Shown: piece after piece, positions 23,788 to 35,514 of the stretch
Layout: each line of letters begins with the position of its first letter
Numbering within the stretch: position 1 is the first letter of the stretch
Assembly: GCA_029706075.1 (NCBI GenBank)
Contig: JAINUG010000175.1
Coordinates: forward strand, 981,458 to 1,045,457
Direction of reading: 5' to 3'
Length of the DNA stretch: 64,000 nucleotides
Origin: Aldrovandia affinis
Taxonomy: Eukaryota; Chordata; Actinopteri; Notacanthiformes; Halosauridae
Program-made: the position numbers and the translations under genes
Notes under the pieces: model-generated
What the model was told of the DNA's origin: nothing
Database searches by the model: none
The model's input: the letters and a program-made list of their open reading frames with translations, nothing else

Positions 23788-23907
23788 CATGGCTGGATAT
23801 TTGCAAATGCAATTTAGATAAAGCAAGTTTACAGTATCGTACTGCAGCAGTACCACAACCTGGACTGAAACCTGCAACCTTCTGCTTAAAAACCTTCTGC
23901 TACCTGT
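23788..23907 (-). mobile_element. Degenerate SINE2 copy
   Basis: On the plus strand GGCTGGATATTTGC, AAAGCAAGTT, a region like CAGTGCC, then GAAACCTGCAACCTT and CTTCTGCTACCTG follow the same order as the minus-strand copies at 13039 and 58219. Divergence is high. Confidence 0.45.
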
Positions 23908-24135
23908 TTTAAATTCAGGTGACGTATCTATTCAGGGGGTTATTTATTATATTATGGTATCGGATGTATCTGGGTATTTACAGTTTGAAGCACAGTTCTA
24001 GAACTGACATAGATATCTTGCAGTAGTGCTTTAGTGATGTTGCTCGTACACTCACTGGTCTGGGAGTGTTGTTTGCCAGACCTGTGTCACTGTTGCTCAT
24101 AGAGCTCATGTGGATGCACTTATGTTCTTTTTTGT

Positions 24136-24215
24136 TGTAGGTCGCTCTGTATAAGAGTGTCTACTAAATTAATGTAATGTAATGTAATGTAAAAGTATGT
24201 AATGTAATGTGACTC
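24136..24215 (+). mobile_element. L2/SINE 3' tail fragment with TGTAA repeats
   Basis: GTAGGTCGCTCTGTATAAGA followed by GTGTCTACTAAATTAATG and then repeated TGTAA units is the diagnostic L2-type tail. The body upstream is not recognisable. Confidence 0.75.
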
Positions 24216-25277
24216 TACCTCAGTCACCCTCCTACTCTATAACCCAGACCTCACCTCTTCCTTTATAACCCCCCTAAAAAAGCTATTATTTTTACATTTG
24301 TTTAAGAGCTTTAAAATGTGCTGGGGTGTTGAGCTCTGTGATTATCCCCTCAGACTGCCTGTTCCATATATCACACTGTGCACTAAAACGTCTCAAAGTT
24401 CAGTTCAGGTATAATAAGGACACTGTGCTATTTCTAGAAGGTATACGGGCATCGGCTGAGAAATACAATTAATTTCTGCGCAACACAAGGCTATTGTCTG
24501 TGAAACGTGAAATGTGAATAGACTGTAATTGATTTATTGCATTGGATTTGGGGAGGGGCGGCACGGAGACGCCGGATTGGGCCTGCTCAGGGACCGGTTA
24601 ATGGTGCAGCTGATGGGACCGCCAACGGGCCAGGACAAACAGAGCCTTGTGGTCAGCCTCATTATCGGCGTGCTGCTGGGTTTAACCCTACACCTCTCAC
24701 TGCTGGGGGCCGTATGGGCCAGACCCAACACACTACTGCCCAATAATGACCTTTTATGGAATACTGAGTCTGTAAATGCTGTTAACATTCAGGCAGAGCA
24801 TTGAATATACACCGAATCATATTCACAGAACAAAACATTCAGACAGTGTTGTGATGGCACAAGGAAAGAGCTGAAAGACACGGCTGGCTCCTGAACCAAG
24901 CCTGCAAATACGACGTTGCAATTTTAGCCAGTAGAAATGCACGCTTGTGCCTGCTGAGGTCAAATAAGTCCTCTGTGGCTTTTCAAGCCCGAAACAATTT
25001 GCCGTTGCCAGAAGGAAGCGAGTGGCCAAACGTAGCGGATCTTGATGGACAGAGAGTCCTTAAACTTAATTTTAAGTCATTATGTGTCATTTTCTCTAAG
25101 CACAGCAGAGGGGAGTCGCTCGACAGACACGGGTCAAGGTAGCATGGGCAGGTCAGAGGTCACGCTGAGGGCACATCGGCTGCCTGCCTTCACTGCAGCT
25201 CAGGTCTCTGAGATTTTAATCTATTTAAGTGAGGCTCCCCAGTAATAAAAGCACACCTTCTCCTTATTTAGGAATGC
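24216..25277. other. No gene recognised
   Basis: The 24520-24810 part is GC-rich and open on both strands (91 and 84 codons), with no domain recognised. The remainder is unique DNA. Confidence 0.45.
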
Positions 25278-25468
25278 ATTACATTTTACATTTACATTTT
25301 AAGCATTTAGCAGACGCTCTTATCCAGAGCGACTTACAAGATGTGCATTAATACATGGTAGGAACAATCATAGTTTGTGCAAGAGATCAGTGCAGCAATA
25401 CAGCGATAGACATTGTTGTAGGCAGCTCCATACCATACCTGTAACACTGGGAAGGAAAAGGTTAGTAG
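25278..25468 (-). mobile_element. L2 LINE 3' terminal module (severe 5' truncation)
   Basis: This is nearly identical to the 3' module of the LINE at 12218-12420, including AGCATTTAGCAGACGCTCTT, GTGCATTAATACATGGTAGG and the terminal GGAAGGAAAAGGTTAGTAG. Homology stops at exactly the same base in both places, although here the next sequence is AT-rich DNA and not RT. Confidence 0.85.
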
Positions 25469-25567
25469 TTATTATTTTATTATTTTTGTATTTTGTTCTG
25501 TCAATCCTTTAAAGTCACTTCAAAGATGTGTGCAGTCATTTTAATAACTGATTGAATAAGTCATTGA

Positions 25568-25586
25568 ATAAATGAAGCACCATACT
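25568..25586 (+). repeat. SINE target-site duplication, left copy
   Basis: ATAAATGAAGCACCATACT, identical over 19 bp to 25862-25880 on the other side of the SINE. Confidence 0.9.
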
Positions 25587-25861
25587 GGTCCAGTGGTTAC
25601 AACTTCCGACGCTGGCCACAGGGGCGGGGTTCAATTCCCTGTCTCGCCAGAGTCGGCTCTGGCCGGGAGTGCCACCAGGGGCGGCAATTGGCTGTCTGCC
25701 CCAGGGACAGTGTCTGCCCCGTTGGAGGTGTTACTTCGCCTTCGTCACTACCGGTCGCAGGACTACCTCATCGAACTCACATTACTAGGGGGGGATTGAC
25801 ATAAAATAGCGGGTCTAATTGGCTACGAAAATGGGATAAAAATCTGAAACAAAAAAAATAT
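25587..25861 (+). mobile_element. tRNA-derived SINE (SINE3 family) with perfect 19-bp TSD
   Basis: The head carries the box A GGTCCAGTGGTTAC and box B GGGTTCAATTCCC at tRNA-like spacing. The central block GGCTCTGGCCGGGAGTGCCA followed by GGCGGCAATTGGCTGTC recurs in the copies at 38639 and 55271. The 3' end reads TAAAAATCTGAAAC and then A-rich. The identical 19-bp flanks mark a LINE-mobilised insertion, and their lack of divergence suggests it is young. It starts a few bases inside the family head. The body is shorter than at 38639 by an internal deletion of roughly 90 bp. Confidence 0.9.
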
Positions 25862-25880
25862 ATAAATGAAGCACCATACT
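25862..25880 (+). repeat. SINE target-site duplication, right copy
   Basis: Exact 19-bp repeat of 25568-25586. Confidence 0.9.
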
Positions 25881-28847
25881 ATTAGTGAAACCTCCACAGG
25901 GATTTCTTGAGCTTATGATAAGACAGCTCATCATGTCTGGTCATCCTTTCTGTGCATGCCCATACATACCAAGCTCTTTTATCATTGGCTTTCAAATGAG
26001 AGCTTCCTGCATCAATCAGAATGACTGTCAGCATTCCTAGCACCCAGTATCACTCTGCATGAAAGACCTGAATGAAATCTAATATACCATAGAGTTGTGT
26101 TACTCTTACAGATCAGTAGTTTCATGACTATGATGTAAGCTCTGTTGTTCTTAGACATGGGGATTGTGCTCTTCAGGATAAGTGTCAGGCAGTATTTCAG
26201 TCACACTGAAATGCCTGATCACACTAAAATGTCACACTGAAATTCCTGATCACACTGAAATGTCACACTGAAATTCCTGCTGTGCACATGGATCCGAGCA
26301 CTCTTTATCAGCTTTTTTTTCTCCTTTGTTTCTATGTTTCTGCGTTTTTGTGCCCTTTCTTCCATACATATAGGGGCACATTTGATTGAAAAACCAAGAA
26401 AACTGAGATGAAAATTTAAAGCAGTTTAGTTTTACTTGTTGGACACTGATTACCCATATGCCCATTATCACATTTCATCACTGTTTTCCTGACCTGGCTC
26501 AGCACTGGGCCCAAGCCAGTTGCTTTTAATTACAGCCACTTACATTTGGTATGAAGATGTATAGGCTTCCACACAGTGTGCATTCTGCATTTAGTAAACA
26601 ACTTGTTGCCTTGCATATCCTGCTCTGCAATGAAGGGACTCTTTCTTTAATTCTGGGGCTGGGACACCCCGTGATCTCATTCTGAGACATCAGTAATGAC
26701 ATTGTGTAACAGGCGGGTAAATCTTGACAGGTGGCAGTAAACTTCAGGAAATAAAGCTGAATTTGTAGCTGTGCACAAATTGGCCATTAGACATAGCGGC
26801 AAATTTTACGTGTGTGTTCAAGCCGGGGACCTCCCGTGTATGGAATTTTCTGGGAAAACTTGAAAAGTCAATTAAAATAAAATAAAATGTTGTGCATTTT
26901 TATATGCGCATTGGAATCTTTGAATGTTTCATTATCTTAACAGTAATTCGATTGTAATCAATATTGCACTTTGTCATATCTAACTTATATTCCTGACAAT
27001 TTCCCACCGTACATAATGGCTAATTCAATTTATGGTTAGTCACGTTGAGTGTGGTAATATGATACAAGTTCGATGTGAGTTTATTTGGTTTTAGGGATTG
27101 GTATGCTTTACGTTCACCTTAATATGATGAAGTATGCTGTTCTTAAAGAGAACTATTAGGCTTTACATTTTCTCTGTCATGTATATATTTTGTCAATAAA
27201 TTCAGAAAACAATAAAAGTATAAATAATAGTGTGGATTAGAGGCCACCCCCCCCCACCCTGTACTGTAAAGTAGTTTAAGATCCTAAAAAAGGTATTATC
27301 TCAAAGAACATAAATGCAACTCATTATTGATATGACCATATTATCTATAATTGCAGTGGGAATTGCACAGGGCAGCCAGGCATCCTTCTGCATCCTGGTG
27401 TTAGGCTCATTGGGCAGCCCTAGCCCAGGCCTTGCAGCTGTTAATCACACACTTCCCAGTCATTCATAAGGCCCAGGCATGTGAGGCTGGGAAGGGCAGT
27501 GGAAGGGGTTAATAGCAGCACAGAGTGTGTCATTAGGCCAGGTCTCCACCTGCAGAGTCTGGCTGTTTGAAGTGTCCGGGGCCAGACTGATCTTATGGCT
27601 GCAGATTCAAAATGAATCACGTTATGAAACGAAGCACAGGTGGTCCGTCTCGGGCCTAAGCACAGGGAGCAAGGAGACACGCTCTCTCCATTCCTCAATG
27701 GGAAGAGTGAAGATAAATACAGAGAGAGGAGGAATAAATCACACGTGAAGGGGAGAGATGGGCGAGCTGGATCAATGCCCTCAAACCCGGGGCGGCAGGA
27801 CACAGATCTGTGACTGGAGTCACTGGAAACTCCCAATACACCAGTTACACCCACTGTAGTACTGCTATCACACCACACCATAGTTTCTATACATGTTAGT
27901 AGAGTGAGAGGGACAAAAGGATGTTTTATCACACCACAGTCTTACATGCAATGTGTATAATGGTTTTATTATGATAATAATTTATAACACATGTCACAGT
28001 ATTTTTGAGACACTTCTTTAACCTCTGGAACTGAAAGAATCTCTTTCCGTAAGCATTGATCAGATAAATAAATAATTTCAATTCAAAATCTTTACAATTC
28101 AAGGCAAAACAAACCAATTGACAACAACCAACAAAACCAACTAACAAAGAGGAGCAGACAGGAAATGAAGGCCCTAAATGTGGCCCCCTGAAACTGTGAT
28201 ACTGAGCACTGTTATTCAGATGGTGGAGAAACATTTCCTAAAGGGAGAGAGTCTGCCTCCCTCAGCTGCTGCGTGCTCTGGCTGACCTCTCGTTGTGCGT
28301 GGAAATAGTAATCCCATTAAGTGGAACTCAGGCCCGCATGACCCCTGTTACCGGGGTTACCACGGAGCATCCTCCAATTACGGTCGCTCTTGAGCTGACA
28401 GCCAGACACCCTAATAGGGCGGTAATTCTTCACCCCTTCAGCCTCACCCCTTTCTGTTGCGAGGGCCGTGCGGACAACAAAGCCCGGACTCTCTGCACTC
28501 TGACATGCCGTAAAGTATTTTACTTTATACTTTAACAACAGGCCTGAAATATTAGCCATGGGCAGGTTGTGCATTTCTGGAAGGTCGTTACTGCAGTCTG
28601 CAGTGTGAAACCACTTGCACCAAGGGGCCGATGTTTGACGGGGAATTTGACAGCACAGACATGGAGAAGTGAGGGCGACTACATGGGCAGTGTTCATTCT
28701 GAAACATTGTTGCTCTGGTCAAACAGAAATGGAGATGCTAGTCAATCATTCACCTGCGTGGAGGCTTTACTAGGCCACTAATACAACCTTACATGTAGTA
28801 TACCTTTCCAGGTGAACATGAAAAACTAGAGAAGTAAACACTATATA
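25881..28847. other. No gene recognised; small tandem repeat
   Basis: At about 26197-26280 a unit of about 34 bp containing CACACTGAAAT and CCTGATCACACT occurs roughly 2.5 times. A 163-codon minus-strand frame (27441-27932) has no recognisable domain. A run of C lies near 27250. Otherwise unique DNA. Confidence 0.5.
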
Positions 28848-30279
28848 CAGTGGGGAAAATAAGTATTTCACCCCCTGCTGATTTTGTGAGTTTGCCCCCT
28901 TACAAAGAAAGGAATGGTCTATAATTTTCATGGTAGGTTCATCTTAACAGTGAGAGACAGAATATTTAAAAAAATCCCAGAAAATTACATTATATGAATT
29001 TTAAACATTTATTTGTGTTTTATTGAGGAAAATAAGTATTTCACCCCTAGCAAAACATGACTCAGTACTTGGTGGAGAAACCCTTGTTGGCAAGCACAGC
29101 GGTCAGACGTTTCTTGTAGTTGGTCACCAAGTTTGCGCAGATCCCAGGAGGGATTTTGGCCCACTCCTCTTTGCAGATCCTCTCCAAATCCTTAGAAATC
29201 CATTTTCAGTGTCCTGGCTGAGGGAAGGAGGTTCTCACCCAAGATTTCCCGGTACATGGCCCCATTCATCCTCCCCTCGATCCGGTGAAGTCGTCCTGTG
29301 CCCTTAGCAGAGAAACAGCCGCAAAGCATAATGTTTCCACCGCCATGCTTGACGGTGGGGATGGTGTTCTTGGGGTCCAAGGCAGCTTTTTCTTCCTCCA
29401 AACACGGCGAGTCGAGTTGATGCCAAAGAGCTCGATTTTAGTCTCATCTGACCACAGCACTTTCTCCCAAGCCTCCTCTGAATCATCCAGGTGCTCATTG
29501 GCAAACTTCAGACGGGCCTGTACATTTGTCTTCTTGAGCAGGGGGACCTTGCGGGCACTACAGGATTTCAATCCATTACAGCGTAGTGTGTTACCAATGG
29601 TCATCTTGGTGACTGTGGTCCCAGCTGCCTTGAGATCATCAACAAGCTCCAGCCGTGTAGTTCTGGGTTGTTCCCTCACCTTTCTCATGATCAGGTTCAC
29701 TCCACGAGGTGAGATCTTGCGTGGAGCCCCAGACCGAGGGAGATTGATGGTCAATTGGTGTTTCTTCCATTTTCTAATTATCGCACCAACAGATGACTCC
29801 TTCTCACCAAGCTGCTTGCCAATGGTCTTGTAGCCCATTCCAGTCTTGTGCAGGTCTACAATTTTGTCCCTGATGTCCTTAGACAATTCTTTGGTCTTGC
29901 CCATTGTGGAGAGGTTGGAATCTGATTCATTGATTGATTCTGTGGACAGTTGTCTTTTATACAGGTAACGAGTACTTAATTAGGAGTACTAATTAAGTAA
30001 GAGGACTAATCTGTGTGCCTCCTGGTCACATAACCGGTCTGTGGGAGCCAGAATTCTTGCTGTTTTGCTAGGGGTGAAATACTTATTTTCCTCAATAAAA
30101 CACAAATAAATGTATAAAATTCATATAATGTGATTTTCTGGGATTTTTTTTAAATATTCTGTCTCTCACTGTTAAGATGAACCTACCATGAAATTTATAG
30201 ACCGACTGTTCCGTTCCTTTCTTTGTAAGGGGGCAAACTCACAAAATCAGCAGGGGTGAAATACTTATTTTCCCCACTG
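28848..30279 (-). mobile_element. Tc1-like DNA transposon, near full length (1432 bp)
   Basis: The element is bounded by TA on each side (28846-28847 and 30280-30281). Both ends read CAGTGGGGAAAATAAGTATT inward and the inverted repeats extend about 200 bp with only scattered differences. Within each inverted repeat the AATAAGTATTTCACCCC motif occurs twice, at the outer end and near the inner end, the IR/DR layout known from Sleeping Beauty-like elements. One transposase frame lies between them on the minus strand and is broken. The ends could still be mobilised in trans by a related enzyme. Confidence 0.95.
29045..29904 (-). pseudogene. Tc1-like transposase pseudogene
   Basis: The start [20 protein letters not shown] opens the N-terminal paired-like helix-turn-helix region (about residues 1-75), followed by the second DNA-binding part. 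The first catalytic aspartate is in WSDETK (residue 153). A one-base loss near 29390 shifts frame after RRVWRKKK. The shifted frame continues with HGGGNIM and [20 protein letters not shown] to about 29200. There a deletion joins [10 protein letters not shown] to the segment [11 protein letters not shown], removing the part that should hold the second aspartate and the third acidic residue. The frame ends NKGFSTKY near 29060. Family length is about 340 residues; two of the three catalytic residues are gone. Confidence 0.95.
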
Positions 30280-30281
30280 TA

Positions 30282-31083
30282 TATATATATCAGTGTTAAC
30301 CAGTGTATTGAATGGAGCACCACAGAACATCGAATAATTATCTGTCTCTGCTAGGAGCACACCGACTTCAAAACATACAGTAATGCTGTGTTCTTATTAT
30401 AAAATGATGGTCTCCATTCATAAATGTCTCTCAGTGGAAATGTGGGCACACAAAATAAGTTCTGTTACCATGTGGATAAAGCCCAAAGGCATTTCATGGC
30501 ATGGTGATTTAGAAGTGCAGGTATTAAAAACAGCTGTTCAGCATGTGGCTCTCATCCAGGCCCAATATGGAGCACAATCACCTACATGCAGTTCTCCGCT
30601 CCCCGTCTATAACGTCATTTCAGTGCAAACGAGGTTTACATTGAGTCATCCATCTATCCTCTTTAAAGCATGAAAATCATTCCAGTACTTTTAAACCCAA
30701 CAATGGCACGGTGCCAAGTTCTCAATATGTGAGGTGGTTGGCAAGTACCTTCCATCCAATCTATCCAATTACAGCCACAAACAACAAAGCAAAATGGTTC
30801 TGAATGGAATAAATAAGCGCATGAATGTAAAGAGCTGGAAAAACTTGGTCATTTCAAATTGTTCAGGCATGTTACAAACCAACGCTAACACTAATCCATG
30901 ACTGACAACACATTTATATTTCAATAACGTATTTAAAAGAAAACATATAACATAATTAAATAGAGTCTGGTATAATGGGAGCTGAATGAAAATGTCAGAA
31001 GCAGTTCATTTTGTAGTGGAAGCAGTACATCTTTCTCACATGAATGGAGTTTCATACTGCAGTGGTTTGGAGTGCTGCTCTGG
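30282..31083. other. No feature recognised
   Basis: Unique AT-rich DNA after a short TA run that abuts the transposon. Confidence 0.5.
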
Positions 31084-31312
31084 GCCTGTATTCAGAGTGC
31101 CGAGTGTTGATCTAGGATCAGGTTCCCCTGTCCATATCCTAACATTATCCATTATGAGCTGAAATGCTAAAGTGATCCTAGATCAGTGCCTGTATTCATA
31201 AAGTGTCTCAGAGTAGCAGTGCTGATCTATCATTAAATTCCCCTTGGCCATATCATAACTATCTATTCTGAGTAAAAGGCAAAACTGACCCAAGATCAGC
31301 ACTCATGCTTCA
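31084..31312. repeat. Two adjoining copies of a palindromic MITE-like repeat
   Basis: The phrase GCCTGTATTCA followed by CAGAGT and TGATCTA occurs at about 31085 and again at about 31189. Each copy ends in a complementary stretch (GATCCTAGATCAGTGCCTGT; CAAGATCAGCACTCATG). The arms of each copy are partly self-complementary around a centre reading CCATATC(C/A)TAAC, as in short fold-back DNA elements common in fish. Confidence 0.6.
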
Positions 31313-32976
31313 TGAATATGTATCCAGTTCTTTGTCTGTGAGTTTTTTCACAGAGGGCATGGTCATAACACTGGACCTCCTATGAAATAATGGCCGTTCT
31401 GTGATGTGTTGCTCTTGTGTGTGTGACGGCAGCAGAGGATCAGATTGGCCACTTCCACCATCTCTTCTCCTCTGTCAGAAGTCATCAAGGTGACTTGTTT
31501 TATGAATATAAAGGGAAACATCCATTCTGAATCCTGTGGCCTAAATGGTCCAGTAAATCTATTCAGTTTTACAGCCCATCAGATGGATTATTTATTCTGT
31601 CTGGGATATGCTAAATCACGTCAATGCAAATTATGTTTCCTTGGTGGATTATATTCTTGACCAGCCCACCCCCTCACCAAATGAAAAAAAATATCTGGAT
31701 ATGATTATGAATATGCACAGAGTATAATGAAGGCATGCGCTACGTGAGGAATTGCTGCATTGCTGGATGCTCACAGGAGGAATGGCTCACTGGAGTACTG
31801 TACCGTGAAACCCCAAACGCTCTTCCTGCGTGAAAATAGGACTGCGGCAGTTCTGATGGTATGGGACCGATTACACATTGTGCACGTCCCCTTTTGGGGC
31901 CAAGCTTGCTCAATCCCCTCGCTGTCTCAAACAGACGTGTACAATCTGATCTCCGTCCTGTTTCCTGACTGCAGGAAACTGTAAGAGCCCCGGAAAAGTT
32001 TAAAACTAAAGTTATTCTTTATATCTGACGTGTGAACTTCCTCTAAAATTGCAAACACCAGCGACGGGGCTAGACTATATCCTTTTGTTATAACTCATCA
32101 GGCTCACTGTCTGGAGTCTAAAAACTATCTCTAGTCAGGCCGAGAAAACGAAAGATTCACAGACTTTAGCTCTCAGGGTAAATTACACCCTTCGTAATTC
32201 AACATGACTTTCTCCAGCGGTCAAAGAGAGTCAATTTGCTAAAGAATGCAACAAACATGACTAACAGTGTTCAAGTCCTGTCCCCCACTCAAACATGTAG
32301 AAAACTCTCCCCTTTCTACATGCAATCCTGGTGTTACAAACATCAAACAGACACAATTGAGGACATGAAAGGAGCAGTGCTCAGTTGAGACACTCACTTG
32401 CTCTCTGTAAATCCTGAGAGGCAGACCCGCACACTCAGCGGTTTGGCTGTGACCGCTGCTCCACTTTAGTGAGGATTACGGTGTGTGACAGAGGCTGAGG
32501 GCTTTCACAGATAACACAAACAGCAGCGAGGACTGACAGGAGACCCAGGGACGAACTCCAGCTCCAGCGTTTCCATGGTGAAATACTGTCTTTAAACTTC
32601 ATCTGCTCCACCCAAACCATGATCCACAACGCTGTATATCACAATCCATGGCACCGTATGTCCTGATCCACTGCACTGTGTACGACGATAAGTGTGACCA
32701 CAATGATACTTTGACATGCTGGGCAAGATGCCTGGATCATTTATCTACAAAACTGAGTATGGGCAGCAGGCAATCTCACTGACTTTGAAGATAGTGTATA
32801 CTTTATTCAATTTTCTTTAATAATGTAGATCATAAATATACATCTTCATAATCTCTCATCTGGTTTTTGTCCAGTGGACATTGTTAACCATATCCTACCC
32901 ACCACATCCTATCCTAGCCCTGATGCCCTTTAGCTTTGATCAGGGTATTAGCACAGAACATTGTTATGAGTGGAAT
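31313..32976. other. No gene recognised
   Basis: Unique sequence. Open frames under 80 codons, no domains. Confidence 0.5.
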
Positions 32977-35246
32977 GTGTTATTGAGTCTCAGTGTGGGG
33001 CTGATGGAGTATCAGGTGTGATTGAGTCTCAGTGTGGGGCTGATGGAGTATCAGGTGTGATTGAGCCTCAGTGTGGGGCTAAAGGAGTATCAGGTGTGAG
33101 TGAATCTCAGTGCGGGGCTAAAGGAGTATCAGGTGTGATTGAGCCTCAGTGTGGGGCTAAAGGAGTATCAGGTGTGATTGAGCCTCAGTGTGGGGCTAAA
33201 GGAGTATCAGGTGTGATTGAGCCTCAGTGTGGGGCTAAAGGAGTATCAGGTGTGATTGAGCCTCAGTGTGGGGCTAAAGGAGTATCAGGTGTGATTGAGC
33301 CTCAGTGTGGGGCTAAAGGAGTATCAGGTGTGATTGAGCCTCAGTGTGGGGCTAAAGGAGTATCAGGTGTGATTGAGCCTCAGTGTGGGGCTGATGGAGT
33401 ATCAGGTGTGATTGAGCCTCAGTGTGGGGCTAAAGGAGTATCAGGTGTGATTGAGCCTCAGTGTGGGGCTAAAGGAGTATCAGGTGTGATTGAGCCTCAG
33501 TGTGGGGCTAAAGGAGTATCAGGTGTGATTGAGCCTCAGTGTGGGGCTGATGGAGTATCAGGTGTGATTGAGCCTCAGTGTGGGGCTGATGGAGTATCAG
33601 GTGTGATTGAGTCTCAGTGTGGGGCTGATGGAGTATCAGGTGTGATTGAGTCTCAGTGTGGGGCTGATGGAGTATCAGGTGTGATTGAGCCTCAGTGTGG
33701 GGCTGATGGAGTATCAGGTGTGATTGAGCCTCAGTGTGGGGCTGATGGAGTATCAGGTGTGATTGAGCCTCAGTGTGGGGCTGATGGAGTATCAGGTGTG
33801 ATTGAGCCTCAGTGTGGGGCTGATGGAGTATCAGGTGTGATTGAGCCTCAGTGTGGGGCTGATGGAGTATCAGGTGTGATTGAGCCTCAGTGTGGGGCTG
33901 ATGGAGTATCAGGTGTGATTGAGCCTCAGTGTGGGGCTAAAGGAGTATCAGGTGTGATTGAGCCTCAGTGTGGGGCTGATGGAGTATCAGGTGTGATTGA
34001 GCCTCAGTGTGGGGCTAAAGGAGTATCAGGTGTGATTGAGCCTCAGTGTGGGGCTGATGGAGTATCAGGTGTGATTGAGCCTCAGTGTGGGGCTAAAGGA
34101 GTATCAGGTGTGATTGAGCCTCAGTGTGGGGCTAAAGGAGTATCAGGTGTGATTGAGCCTCAGTGTGGGGCTGATGGAGTATCAGGTGTGATTGAGCCTC
34201 AGTGTGGGGCTGATGGAGTATCAGGTGTGATTGAGCCTCAGTGTGGGGCTGATGGAGTATCAGGTGTGATTGAGCCTCAGTGTGGGGCTAAAGGAGTATC
34301 AGGTGTGATTGAGCCTCAGTGTGGGGCTGATGGAGTATCAGGTGTGATTGAGCCTCAGTGTGGGGCTAAAGGAGTATCAGGTGTGATTGAGCCTCAGTGT
34401 GGGGCTGATGGAGTATCAGGTGTGATTGAGCCTCAGTGTGGGGCTAAAGGAGTATCAGGTGTGATTGAGCCTCAGTGTGGGGCTAAAAGGAGTATCAGGT
34501 GTGATTGAGCCTCAGTGTGGGGCTAAAGGAGTATCAGGTGTGATTGAGCCTCAGTGTGGGGCTAAAGGAGTATCAGGTGTGATTGAGCCTCAGTGTGGGG
34601 CTAAAGGAGTATCAGGTGTGATTGAGCCTCAGTGTGGGGCTAAAGGAGTATCAGGTGTGATTGAGCCTCAGTGTGGGGCTAAAGGAGTATCAGGTGTGAT
34701 TGAGCCTCAGTGTGGGGCTAAAGGAGTATCAGGTGTGATTGAGCCTCAGTGTGGGGCTAAAGGAGTATCAGGTGTGATTGAGCCTCAGTGTGGGGCTAAA
34801 GGAGTATCAGGTGTGATTGAGCCTCAGTGTGGGGCTAAAGGAGTATCAGGTGTGATTGAGCCTCAGTGTGGGGCTAAAGGAGTATCAGGTGTGATTGAGC
34901 CTCAGTGTGGGGCTAAAGGAGTATCAGGTGTGATTGAGCCTCAGTGTGGGGCTAAAGGAGTATCAGGTGTGATTGAGCCTCAGTGTGGGGCTAAAGGAGT
35001 ATCAGGTGTGATTGAGCCTCAGTGTGGGGCTAAAGGAGTATCAGGTGTGATTGAGCCTCAGTGTGGGGCTGATGGAGTATCAGGTGTGATTGAGTCTCAG
35101 TGTGGGGCTGAAATCAGGAGTATCAGGTGTGATTGAGTCTCAGTGTGGGGCTAAAGGAGTATCAGGTGTGAGTGAGCCTCAGTGTGGGGCTGATGGAGTA
35201 TCAGGTGTGATTGAGCCTCAGTGTGGGGCTAAAGGAGTATCAGGTG
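32977..35246 (+). repeat. 39-bp minisatellite, 58 copies
   Basis: The unit translates as a 13-residue repeat, GVIEPQCGAKGVS, because 39 is divisible by three. By counting I get 39 copies to 34490, then 15, then a variant copy and three more, 58 in all (2270 bp). Two unit types differ at a pair of linked sites: CTAAAGG (K type) or CTGATGG (D type). A second site is CCT or TCT (P or S). An extra A near 34488 and four extra bases near 35108 change the phase, breaking the open frame into 512- and 223-codon pieces. These phase breaks, the lack of a conserved start or flanking exon signals, and uniform repeat content argue that it is noncoding. Confidence 0.97.
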
Positions 35247-35514
35247 GGCTCTGATGGACGTGGTCTCAGACAGCGCAGAGCTCAGAGATATACACGACAG
35301 CGGTAGGAACCCTCAACACTCACAGATAACACTGCTGGGGTGTGTCCTCGTATCCTGCACGCCTGTGATAAATCCATGTGATCTGCCTTCAGAAGGCTCC
35401 CCCTCATCAGAGGGGCACAGCCAATCAGACAGCTTGATATGTATATTTTGTCATGTGCCACACTTCCCTAATGTGGAGGATGTGCCCTCGTAAGGAGCTC
35501 ATGCTCTGATGCAT
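35247..35514. other. Unique spacer between two tandem arrays
   Basis: 268 bp of non-repetitive DNA. Its last bases, GCAT before GGTTCT, match the junction sequence of the following array. Confidence 0.6.

Noticed and set aside
27441-27932. 163-codon minus-strand open frame as a gene
   Set aside because: No domain recognised; opposing frames also open; nothing around it suggests an exon.
29285-29833. 182-codon plus-strand frame inside the Tc1 element
   Set aside because: Antisense shadow of the transposase on the minus strand.
32970-34508. A 512-codon open frame (the longest in the window)
   Set aside because: It is the 39-bp minisatellite read in its one stop-free phase. Phase breaks within the same array and the lack of any flanking gene structure argue against coding.
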